Source: Bradyrhizobium sp. 1
Lineage (GTDB): Bacteria > Pseudomonadota > Alphaproteobacteria > Rhizobiales > Xanthobacteraceae
Assembly: GCF_023073315.1 (NCBI RefSeq)
Contig: NZ_JADPJH010000038.1
Coordinates: 124,001-188,000 of the forward strand
Reading direction: 5' to 3'
DNA: 64,000 nt
Below, piece after piece: positions 8,829 to 15,918 of the stretch. How positions within the stretch are numbered: the first letter of the stretch is position 1; every line of letters begins with the position of its first letter. A program made the position numbers and the translations under genes. The notes under the pieces are model-generated. The model was not told the DNA's origin. It saw only the letters and a list, made by a program, of their open reading frames with translations, and searched no databases.

Positions 8829-8864
8829 GATCGATTATAATATACTTCATGAAAAAAATCGATC
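8829..8864. promoter_or_regulatory. AT-rich divergent promoter with inverted repeat, pcaH-LysR region
   Basis: GATCGATT (8829-8836) and AATCGATC (8857-8864) form a perfect 8-bp inverted repeat with a 20-bp spacer in a strikingly AT-rich patch. The right arm lies inside the first codons of the LysR gene (ATG 8849). The arrangement suggests autoregulation; the binding protein is inferred. Confidence 0.45.
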
Positions 8865-9766
8865 ATTTGGCGCTCGACGGCCACGCGCTCGAACTATTCC
8901 TGGCCGTGCTGGAGGAAGGCTCGGTCACGGCAGCGGCGACGCGCCTCGGCCTGACGCAGTCCGCCGTCAGCCACGCCCTGAACAAGCTGCGATGGATCGC
9001 CGGTGACCCGCTGTTCGCCAAGTCCGGCCGCGGCATCGTCGCCACCGCGCATGCCCAGGCGCTGGCCGCGAAAGCGCGCGCGCTGATCGATGAGATGCGC
9101 AACTTTGCCGGCGGCGTGACCTTCGAGCCTGCCCTCGCACAACTTTCACTGACGGTCGCCGCGAATGATTTTCAGCGTGACCTGCTGCTGCCGCGATTCT
9201 TCCATCATGCCGCAAGACAAGTGAAGAGCCTGAACCTGCGCGTGATCCCCTCGCAATCGCCCTCGCCCGCGATGCTGCGCGAAAACCGCTGCGATCTCCT
9301 GATCACGCCGCTGCCGCCGTCCGGCATCGACATCGTGCAGAAGCGGCTGCTCAGCGATCACTACGTCTGCTACTACGATCCCAAGGCGCGGGCTGAACCT
9401 GCCGGCCGCGGCGCCTATCTCGCCGCGCGCCATGTCACCGTCGTCTATACCGACAATGAGCGGCTCGACTTCGACCGGAGGCTTGCGGCGAACGGCTTCC
9501 ACCGCGACATCGCGATCTCCGTGCCGAGCTTTTCCGGCGTGCCGTCCTTCCTGCGCGGCTCGCAGATGCTGGCGAGCATGCCGAGCCTGCTCGCCTCCAG
9601 CGTGATGCGCGGCTTCGCGCAGACGCGGATACCGCTGGCCTCGCGCGCGCGCACGCTGGCGGAGTTGCCGATGTTCATGGTCTGGCACCAGCGCTACCAG
9701 AAAGATCCAACGCACCGCTGGATCAGAGCACAACTGGAGACTGTGGCTGCGACCGCGGGTGCCTGA
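8849..9766 (+). CDS. LysR-family regulator, probably of pcaHG
   Basis: 305 residues from ATG 8849, the start that puts the winged helix-turn-helix at the usual place (LELFLAVLEEGSVTAAATRL then LTQSAVSHALNKLRW, about residues 10-45). An effector-binding domain follows, with the NodD/NahR-type features LLITPLPP and MLASMPSLLASSVM. Upstream in-frame starts would extend it through the promoter. It is divergent from pcaHG, so it likely senses a protocatechuate-pathway intermediate. It could be called PcaQ by position, but the identity of that orthologue cannot be judged here. Confidence 0.85.
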   Translation: MKKIDHLALDGHALELFLAVLEEGSVTAAATRLGLTQSAVSHALNKLRWIAGDPLFAKSGRGIVATAHAQALAAKARALIDEMRNFAGGVTFEPALAQLSLTVAANDFQRDLLLPRFFHHAARQVKSLNLRVIPSQSPSPAMLRENRCDLLITPLPPSGIDIVQKRLLSDHYVCYYDPKARAEPAGRGAYLAARHVTVVYTDNERLDFDRRLAANGFHRDIAISVPSFSGVPSFLRGSQMLASMPSLLASSVMRGFAQTRIPLASRARTLAELPMFMVWHQRYQKDPTHRWIRAQLETVAATAGA

Positions 9767-9836
9767 TTTTTGATGCACTGGTTGCGAACGACTGTTCACG
9801 CCGGTCTATTGGCTGTCCCACGAGGACTACGCTAAT

Positions 9837-9850
9837 ACTTCGCGCGAAGT
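9837..9850. promoter_or_regulatory. 14-bp perfect palindrome upstream of the glycosyltransferase
   Basis: ACTTCGCGCGAAGT is its own reverse complement and lies 32 bases before the GTG start at 9883. It may be an operator or a transcript hairpin; nothing decides between them. Confidence 0.35.
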
Positions 9851-9882
9851 GGTCGCCAATCAAAGGCGTCCGGAGAAGCCTT

Positions 9883-10842
9883 GTGAAGTCCAGCGTGTGC
9901 CTTCTGACAGCCTGCGATTCCGTTCAGCAGCCGCTCGCAGATCTTACCATCCCGCGTATGAAGGCCTTCGCCGGGACACACGGCTACGAGCAGCGCTTCA
10001 TTCGTGGCGACAATTGGAAACGTCCGCGCGGATGGCTGAAGATCGAGGCGATCCGCGCCGTTCTCGAAGACGGTTTCGACTTCGTGCTCTGGATGGACAT
10101 CGACGCCATCGTGCTTCGGAACGATGTCGATGTCAGGACGGCCGCGGTGGATGCTGCCGACCTCCATATGGCCTGGCACGGCCCGGAGACGTCCGAGATC
10201 ATGGCCGCCGATTTCATTCCACATTTCAATTCGGGCGTCATGCTGATCCGCGCGACCGACTGGTCACGCGCGTTTTTCAAGCAGGTCTGGGAGACCGGCC
10301 AATTGCGGCATCCCTGGTTCGACCAGGCCACCATCCTCCATTTGCTCGGCTATGACGGTTGTCTGGGGCTTGGACCCAATCGTCCTGACGAGCCCAACCG
10401 GTCCCGTCTCGCGCGCCTCGACACCGCCTGGAATTCGATTCCGGGTCTTGCCATGGCGCCTGATCCGATCGTTCACCACTATGCAGGGATCGGCAATCCG
10501 TCGACTCGGCTCAGGATGATCGAGGCGGACGCCATGACCGCGCCGCTGCGCGAGCATGCGAGTCCCCAATTGCGTCAGACGTTTTCCCATTTGTTCAGCC
10601 TGTGGCGCGACGACGCTGCCATGCGCGACTGGGTCACGACGGAGCGGGACTCCGCCTTGGCCAAACTCCACGCCGTCGCGGCCGAAGGACACGGGTTGCT
10701 GGCGGAGAGGGATACCGCGCGGACGCAGCTGGCGGCCGTCCGCAACTCCACCTCTTGGAAACTCACCGGGCCGCTGCGTCGGATCATTGAATTGTTTCAC
10801 CGCCGAAGAGAGCACGCGCTGCCGAAGGCACCCGATTGCTAG
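9883..10842 (+). CDS. Glycosyltransferase, galactosyltransferase GMA12/MNN10-like
   Basis: 319 residues from GTG 9883, which has a CGGAGAAG ribosome site. The N-terminal 220 residues look like a GT34-type nucleotide-sugar transferase with the DxD metal motif in FVLWMDIDAIVL and a second conserved patch HFNSGVMLIRATDWS. The tail (about 255-319) is helical and ends in NSTSWKLTGPLRR, a motif often seen at the end of rhizobial glycosyltransferases. The product is probably an envelope or exopolysaccharide glycan; acceptor unknown. It meets the methyltransferase gene tail to tail, their stop codons overlapping in CTAG. Confidence 0.75.
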   Translation: MKSSVCLLTACDSVQQPLADLTIPRMKAFAGTHGYEQRFIRGDNWKRPRGWLKIEAIRAVLEDGFDFVLWMDIDAIVLRNDVDVRTAAVDAADLHMAWHGPETSEIMAADFIPHFNSGVMLIRATDWSRAFFKQVWETGQLRHPWFDQATILHLLGYDGCLGLGPNRPDEPNRSRLARLDTAWNSIPGLAMAPDPIVHHYAGIGNPSTRLRMIEADAMTAPLREHASPQLRQTFSHLFSLWRDDAAMRDWVTTERDSALAKLHAVAAEGHGLLAERDTARTQLAAVRNSTSWKLTGPLRRIIELFHRRREHALPKAPDC

Positions 10843-11576
10843 AAATACGCGGCCCTGACAAAGTTTCCACCGCAGAGCAGGGCCTGTCGCTTGCGACCCT
10901 GGGCTCCTCCTCCCTTCCGAAAGGAAATGCCGAGTTCGTCCATGCGATTCATGCATTCTTCCAGCAGGACGATCTCGCCGCCACGTTCGAAATCATCGAT
11001 GATCATGACAAACCCGCTCGGATCGAGCCTTTCAACGATCTGCAAGGCACAAAGCCGCGAGAACCGTTCCCCGCGACGGTATGCCGGCGGACCGTCGACA
11101 AGCAGGAGGTTGATGGGGGTCTTTTCGAGAACGGTAAAGTCGTAGCCGCGTATCCTTCGTCCGGCCGCCGTTTGCTCGATCAGGGGCGAATGAACGAACC
11201 GGCACGGGGCGCCCTCGTCATCGATGTCCCGGGAAAGTTCGGCGATCCAGCCGGCATCATGCTCGACCGTAATTCGGCGACCGCCCCACGCCCCAGATCT
11301 TCTCATGTCGTTCAAGAGCATGGTGCTTTGACCAGCACCAAGCTCGACCGCGATCTCGGGCTTCAATTCCACAACGCAGCGTGCCAACAGATAGAGCAGG
11401 CTATAATTTGCGGCGCCTCCCAACGGATAGAACCTGTCCTTGACGCCAACATTTGCGATGTCTCTCCGAAACAGCTCCATGTAGATCGCTTCCTGGTCCG
11501 GCCGAACAAGAGCCGCGTCCTTCAACCAGCCCTTCAATTCGGCTTTCAGGAACTCAACCGCCGTCGCGAATTTCAT
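10839..11576 (-). CDS. SAM-dependent methyltransferase-like protein
   Basis: 245 residues from ATG 11576, chosen because AGGGGCG precedes it at good spacing. The central part has a Rossmann-type class I methyltransferase core: VELGAGQSTMLL (SAM-binding glycine loop), an acidic second strand (ITVEHDAG), and INLLLVDGPPAYRRG, FVMIIDDFERGG. This resembles methyltransferases acting on glycans or small molecules, but the substrate is unknown. The coding region has more A/T at third positions than its neighbours, hinting at recent acquisition. It converges on the glycosyltransferase, so the two may modify one surface polymer (inference). Confidence 0.65.
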   Translation of the reverse strand: MKFATAVEFLKAELKGWLKDAALVRPDQEAIYMELFRRDIANVGVKDRFYPLGGAANYSLLYLLARCVVELKPEIAVELGAGQSTMLLNDMRRSGAWGGRRITVEHDAGWIAELSRDIDDEGAPCRFVHSPLIEQTAAGRRIRGYDFTVLEKTPINLLLVDGPPAYRRGERFSRLCALQIVERLDPSGFVMIIDDFERGGEIVLLEECMNRMDELGISFRKGGGAQGRKRQALLCGGNFVRAAYF

Positions 11577-11758
11577 GAACGCCCCTAGGATGACCCAACA
11601 ATCGCGCGGCAATCTTGGACAGTTGCAACTCGTTTGTCTAACGCACCCTTTCGGGCCACGCGCCTTACGGTCGGCGCTTCGCGCCAAGTGCCGGCCGATA
11701 CCCTGTCCTTCGCCAAACCCACTGGTTGCGCCGCCACGGCCACGCTAGAATTCCCCCC

Positions 11759-13063
11759 ATGACAGTGACCGACATTGCGAGCCGGACCTACAATCACAGC
11801 TGGCGGCTGGATCCCATCATCCGCAGCCTGCTGGATACCGACTTCTACAAGCTATTGATGTTGCAGATGATTCGGGAAGACTACCCGAATCGGCAGGTGA
11901 CATTCTCGGTCATCAACCGCTCGCGCCATGTGCGGCTCGCCGAGATCATCGACGAGGGCGAGCTGCGGGCCCAGCTCGACCATGCCCGCACCATCCGCTT
12001 CAGCAAGAAGGAGCTGATCTGGCTTGCCGGTAACACTTTCTACGGCAAGACCCACATGTTCTCGGCGGACTTCATCCGCTGGCTGGCCGAATTCCGGCTT
12101 CCCGAATACGAGCTGCGCAAGGTCGAAGGCCAGTACGAGCTGCATTTCCACGGTCCCTGGACCCACACCACGATGTGGGAGATTCCCGCGCTCGCGATCC
12201 TCAACGAGTTGCGCTCGCGCGCGGCGATGAAGGGCCGCGGCCGCTTCGAGCTCGACGTGCTCTATGCCCGCGCCAAGGCCAAGCTATGGACCAAGGTCGA
12301 GCGGCTGCGCAAGCTTGAGAATTTGCGGCTCTCCGACTTCGGCACCCGCCGCCGCCACGGTTTTCTCTGGCAGCGCTGGTGCGTGGAGGCGGTGAAGGAA
12401 GGCCTGGGCCCGTCCTTCATCGGCACCTCCAACGTGCTGCTCGCGATGGACAACGACCTCGAAGCCATCGGCACCAATGCGCATGAGCTGCCGATGGTCG
12501 CAGCGGCGCTTGCCAAGGACGACGAGGAGCTGCGCTGGGCGCCCTATCGCATCCTCGACCAGTGGCGCCAAACCTACGGCGGCAATTTGCTGATAGCGCT
12601 GCCCGATGCCTTCGGCACCAAGGCCTTCCTGCGCGATGCGCCGGAATGGGTCGCCGACTGGACCGGTTTCCGGCCCGATAGCGCACCCCCGATCCAGGCC
12701 GGCGAAGAGATCGTCGCCTGGTGGGAGAAGAAGGGCCGCAACCCCAGGGACAAGCTGCTGGTCTTTTCCGACGCGATGGATGTCGGCTCAATCGAGGAGA
12801 CCTATCACCACTTCGCCGGCCGGGTGCGGCTCTCCTTCGGCTGGGGCACCAACCTCACCAACGACTTCGTCGGCTGCCCGCCGGACGGCTCGTTCAATCT
12901 CGATCCGATCTCACTGGTCTGCAAAGTGTCGTCGGCCGATGGTCATCCGGCCGTCAAGCTCTCCGACAATCCGGAGAAGGCAACCGGCCTGCCCTCGGAG
13001 ATCGAGCGCTATCTGCGTGTGTTCGGCGACGCCGGCCGCGTGCGCCAGCCGGTGCTGGTCTAG
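11759..13063 (+). CDS. pncB: Nicotinate phosphoribosyltransferase
   Basis: 434 residues, the family length, from ATG 11759 (an ATG 33 bases upstream adds an unconserved extension). PncB makes nicotinate mononucleotide from nicotinate and PRPP in NAD salvage. Visible conserved blocks are SLLDTDFYKLLMLQMI, the substrate-loop region GTRRRHGFLWQRW, GTSNVLLAMDNDLEAIGTNAHE and the PRPP-side FSDAMDVGSIEETYHHF. It is monocistronic, with a 245-base gap before the diguanylate cyclase. Confidence 0.96.
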   Translation: MTVTDIASRTYNHSWRLDPIIRSLLDTDFYKLLMLQMIREDYPNRQVTFSVINRSRHVRLAEIIDEGELRAQLDHARTIRFSKKELIWLAGNTFYGKTHMFSADFIRWLAEFRLPEYELRKVEGQYELHFHGPWTHTTMWEIPALAILNELRSRAAMKGRGRFELDVLYARAKAKLWTKVERLRKLENLRLSDFGTRRRHGFLWQRWCVEAVKEGLGPSFIGTSNVLLAMDNDLEAIGTNAHELPMVAAALAKDDEELRWAPYRILDQWRQTYGGNLLIALPDAFGTKAFLRDAPEWVADWTGFRPDSAPPIQAGEEIVAWWEKKGRNPRDKLLVFSDAMDVGSIEETYHHFAGRVRLSFGWGTNLTNDFVGCPPDGSFNLDPISLVCKVSSADGHPAVKLSDNPEKATGLPSEIERYLRVFGDAGRVRQPVLV

Positions 13064-13308
13064 CGCCGGGCCAAACTCTATCGGTCGGGTAAACCGCGCA
13101 GGACGAATCCGACGCATTGGTGCGCCAATGCAGCGGGTGGTTCCGGTTTGTCGGCATTTGCCGCAATCTGCGCGCTTCCACTTCACAACGACTTCACCCT
13201 GCGCCCAGTCTCCCGCATCTTTCAGGTCGAGTTGAGCAACTTTCTCCTCTACTTGGCGTTGCACGCGCAACGTTCAGCTGGGTCGTTGAGCTATTTGGGG
13301 AATGCAGG

Positions 13309-14616
13309 GTGCTTCGCAGAGCAGCGTCGTCGACGAAGGGACACAGCTTCCTTCACGTCATCAAGCTCGTCTCGCCTTTCGTGATGGTCGTCGTGCTTCA
13401 GGCGGCGATCGCGGGATTCAGCCTCGAGGTGATGTCATCGGTCCGCGCCTATGTCGCGGGTGAAGCGCTATGGTCGCGCTCGCAAAAGAACGCGGTCTAT
13501 TTCCTCAATCTCTATCTGCATTCGGGCGACAAGAGCCAGTTCGCGCAGTACGAGGCCTCGCTCGCCGTTCCCATCGGCGACGAGTTCGCGCGATGGGCGC
13601 TTGAGCGCGATCCTGTCGACGTCGAGGTCGCCCGCATCGGCTTCCTGCAAGGCGGCAATCATCCTGATGACATTCCGGGATTGATCTGGCTGTTTCGCTA
13701 TTTCAACCGCGTCAGCTTCCTCCAGGAAGCGATCCACGAATGGGCTGCCACGGACCCCATGCTGCTGGAGCTGAGCGTGTTCGGCGAGGTCATCCGGTCC
13801 GATCTGCAGAAGGGCCCCATTCAGGACGGCGGCCGCCTGCAAGTCCTGTCGTCGCGGCTCTCGGAGCTCAACGCCGAGTTCACGGTGCATGCCAACCGCT
13901 TCTCCACTGTCCTTGGCGAAGGCTCCCGCGCCATCAAGATGACGCTGACCTGCATCAACATCGCCACCGCCGCGACGCTGATCCTGCTCCTGATCTGGCA
14001 CACGCGGCGACTGGTGCTGCAACGACAGGCGTTCGAAGATGCCTTGCATGACGAGAAGGAGCGCCTGGTGTACCAGGCATCGCATGACTGGCTGACTGGT
14101 CTTGCCAACCGCCGTGCCTTTGAGGCGCGGCTGCAAAGCGAGCTGGACAATATCGCGGCGGGCTCGCTCGCTTTGATCCTGCTCGACCTCGACCAATTCA
14201 AGAACGTCAACGACAGCTGCGGCCATCTCGCCGGCGATCGCCTGCTCTGCCAGGTCTCTCACCTGCTGCAACAGGACCGGCGGCCGCATGATCTGGTGGC
14301 CCGGCTCGGCGGCGATGAATTTGGCCTGATCCTGCCGCGGTGCTCGCCCGCAACCGCCGTCGATATCGCCGAACGGCTGCGGCGATCGCTGGAGCTGTTC
14401 AGCTTTGCCTGGGACGATCGCCTCTTTGCGGTGACCGCCAGCATCGGCGTCACCTGCATCGCCGACCGCGACACCACGCTCGAGGATGCGATGCGGCGCG
14501 CGGATGCCGCCTGCTATCGCGCCAAGGACAAGGGGCGCAACCGGGTTCAGGTCGACAGTTTGCGGCCGGATATCGTTCTCGTTGCGGCACGGCCGCGCGA
14601 AGCCGCGCGCGCGTGA
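13309..14616 (+). CDS. Membrane-bound diguanylate cyclase (GGDEF)
   Basis: 435 residues from GTG 13309, preceded by GGGG and close to the first hydrophobic helix; upstream in-frame starts give a region without membrane logic. The layout is TM helix (about 17-40), a periplasmic helical sensor region of about 170 residues, a second TM (about 215-235), a short coiled coil, then a GGDEF domain (about 265-425). The active motif is intact (RLGGDEFGLI) and the allosteric inhibitory site RPHD sits exactly five residues before it, so product inhibition is expected. It should make cyclic di-GMP in response to a periplasmic signal. It ends 12 bases from the convergent TetR gene. Confidence 0.9.
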   Translation: MLRRAASSTKGHSFLHVIKLVSPFVMVVVLQAAIAGFSLEVMSSVRAYVAGEALWSRSQKNAVYFLNLYLHSGDKSQFAQYEASLAVPIGDEFARWALERDPVDVEVARIGFLQGGNHPDDIPGLIWLFRYFNRVSFLQEAIHEWAATDPMLLELSVFGEVIRSDLQKGPIQDGGRLQVLSSRLSELNAEFTVHANRFSTVLGEGSRAIKMTLTCINIATAATLILLLIWHTRRLVLQRQAFEDALHDEKERLVYQASHDWLTGLANRRAFEARLQSELDNIAAGSLALILLDLDQFKNVNDSCGHLAGDRLLCQVSHLLQQDRRPHDLVARLGGDEFGLILPRCSPATAVDIAERLRRSLELFSFAWDDRLFAVTASIGVTCIADRDTTLEDAMRRADAACYRAKDKGRNRVQVDSLRPDIVLVAARPREAARA

Positions 14617-14628
14617 CGTTGGCCCCTT

Positions 14629-15264
14629 TCACTTCGCGGGCAGAATCCCAAGGCCCGCGAGATGCACGTCGACAAACTGCTCCACCTGCTGGCGCAGCAT
14701 CTGGGGCGGCACGGCGATCATGCGCTCCTCGAGGCCGAGCGAAATGATCCCATGCACCGCTGAAAACAGGGTGCGTGACAACAGCGCGATCTGCACATCG
14801 TCCGCATCCGGGAGCAACCGCACCAACGGCGGGTGCATCAACGCGAAGGCGTCCATCACCAGCTGAAGGATGTCATCGGGATAAGGACGATCATCCTCCA
14901 TCCGGTGCTCGAACAGCGACCGCAGCAAATTGGCGTGCGTGGCGAAGAAGTCGAGATAGGTCTCGGCCAGGCCGTAGAGCTGGCGGACAGGGTCTTCACT
15001 CGGAACTCCCCCAAGTCGCGCCGTCAGCGCCTGAACGGTCTCCCGGTTAACCGTCAGGATCACCCCGTCGAAGTCGCCGAACTCGTTATAGACGCTGCCG
15101 ACCGAACAGCCGACGGCCTCCGCGACGTCCCGAACTTTCAACGATCTCAAGCCCTTGGACGCGATAATGCCGCGGGCGCTGTCCAGGATCTGGAGCCGCC
15201 TCCGAAATCTTTTTTGGTCTCGCAGCGATTCTTCTTGAACATTGTTCATTTTAAAGCTACTCAT
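14629..15264 (-). CDS. TetR-family transcriptional regulator
   Basis: 211 residues from ATG 15264 (ATG 15249 is an equally possible start). The N-terminal helix-turn-helix is clear: RLQILDSARGIIASKGLRSL, VRDVAEAVGCSVGSVYNEFG. The rest is the helical ligand-binding domain, with a TetR C-terminal pattern similar to WHG-type domains (AETYLDFFATHANLLRSLFE). Two identical palindromes overlap its 5' end, implying autoregulation. A short divergent ORF begins at 15301. Candidate targets are that ORF and perhaps the acyltransferase gene further on. Confidence 0.9.
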   Translation of the reverse strand: MSSFKMNNVQEESLRDQKRFRRRLQILDSARGIIASKGLRSLKVRDVAEAVGCSVGSVYNEFGDFDGVILTVNRETVQALTARLGGVPSEDPVRQLYGLAETYLDFFATHANLLRSLFEHRMEDDRPYPDDILQLVMDAFALMHPPLVRLLPDADDVQIALLSRTLFSAVHGIISLGLEERMIAVPPQMLRQQVEQFVDVHLAGLGILPAK

Positions 15265-15278
15265 GTGAACATTGTTCA
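15236..15278. promoter_or_regulatory. Twin palindromic operators of the TetR regulator
   Basis: TGAACATTGTTCA occurs at 15236-15248 and again at 15266-15278. Each copy is a perfect 6+1+6 palindrome and the copies are exactly 30 bp apart, about three helical turns. One copy lies within or just after the regulator's start codon, the other between the divergent genes. Confidence 0.75.
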
Positions 15279-15300
15279 AATTAACCCGGAGACCTGTAAA

Positions 15301-15567
15301 ATGCAAACCCTCGCTGTGGATATCGCCACCACCTTTCTCGACGACGCCGCGGCTCTCGTGACTGGCCTTGGCCGAGCCGTCCTCAAGCTGGCCATGGCGC
15401 CGATCGATCGCATCGCGAATGCCTGCGACATTGCCGGTGTACTCACCGAACGCCGCGCCACTTTCCGGATGTGGCGTGCCAACCGCTCCCACGCCCGTCG
15501 CGAGGGCCGCCGCTTCAGCCTGCTCGGCCACCTCTCACCCTTTCGCCACCTCGCCCATCTCACCTGA
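15301..15567 (+). CDS. Small protein divergent from the TetR gene
   Basis: 88 residues from ATG 15301, with CGGAG upstream at suitable spacing. No family was recognised. The first 50 residues look like amphipathic helix (FLDDAAALVTGLGRAVLKLA), and the C-terminal third is very Arg/His-rich. It starts 22 bases beyond the second TetR operator, which is the main argument that it is expressed and controlled by that regulator. It may be membrane-associated. Alternatively it is non-coding and the operator serves only the regulator. Confidence 0.5.
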   Translation: MQTLAVDIATTFLDDAAALVTGLGRAVLKLAMAPIDRIANACDIAGVLTERRATFRMWRANRSHARREGRRFSLLGHLSPFRHLAHLT

Positions 15568-15633
15568 GACGGGCACAGCCGGCACGTTCCGCTCGGCTCG
15601 AATGCAAGATCCGGTTGCAAGGAAGGAATTACC

Positions 15634-15768
15634 ATGTCCCGCCGTTCGCAGCCGGTCTCACGGATTTCAGTGATGCGGTTCAGCTTTTCCTCATCGCCGA
15701 CGCGATACCTCGATAGGTGCGGCCCTTCCGCCCGAATCGCGGCCGGGGCCAGATATTTGCGAACCTAA
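15634..15768 (+). CDS. Possible 44-residue ORF
   Basis: An ATG with a strong AAGGAAGG ribosome site opens a 44-codon frame rich in Ser and Arg (MSRRSQPVSRISVMRFSF at the start). No family was recognised. It occupies the middle of the 351-base space between the small protein and the MFS-acyltransferase gene. The good ribosome site is the only support; it might be a leader peptide. Confidence 0.3.
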   Translation: MSRRSQPVSRISVMRFSFSSSPTRYLDRCGPSARIAAGARYLRT

Positions 15769-15918
15769 CGAGACCACTTGGAGACCAACAGGATCGGAGG
15801 AACCGAGGGGGCAGGCCGGCGACCGTCGTCACCCTGCAATCGTTGGTCCCATACTCTTCCGGTCGTGACGTTTCACCGACTGCGTAACAACCTCTGCCTT
15901 TCCAAAACAGGACTCGTC

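Noticed and set aside
10836..11588. 250-codon plus-strand frame opposite the methyltransferase
   Set aside because: The minus strand has a ribosome site, a SAM-binding loop and a sensible start; the plus frame has none of these.
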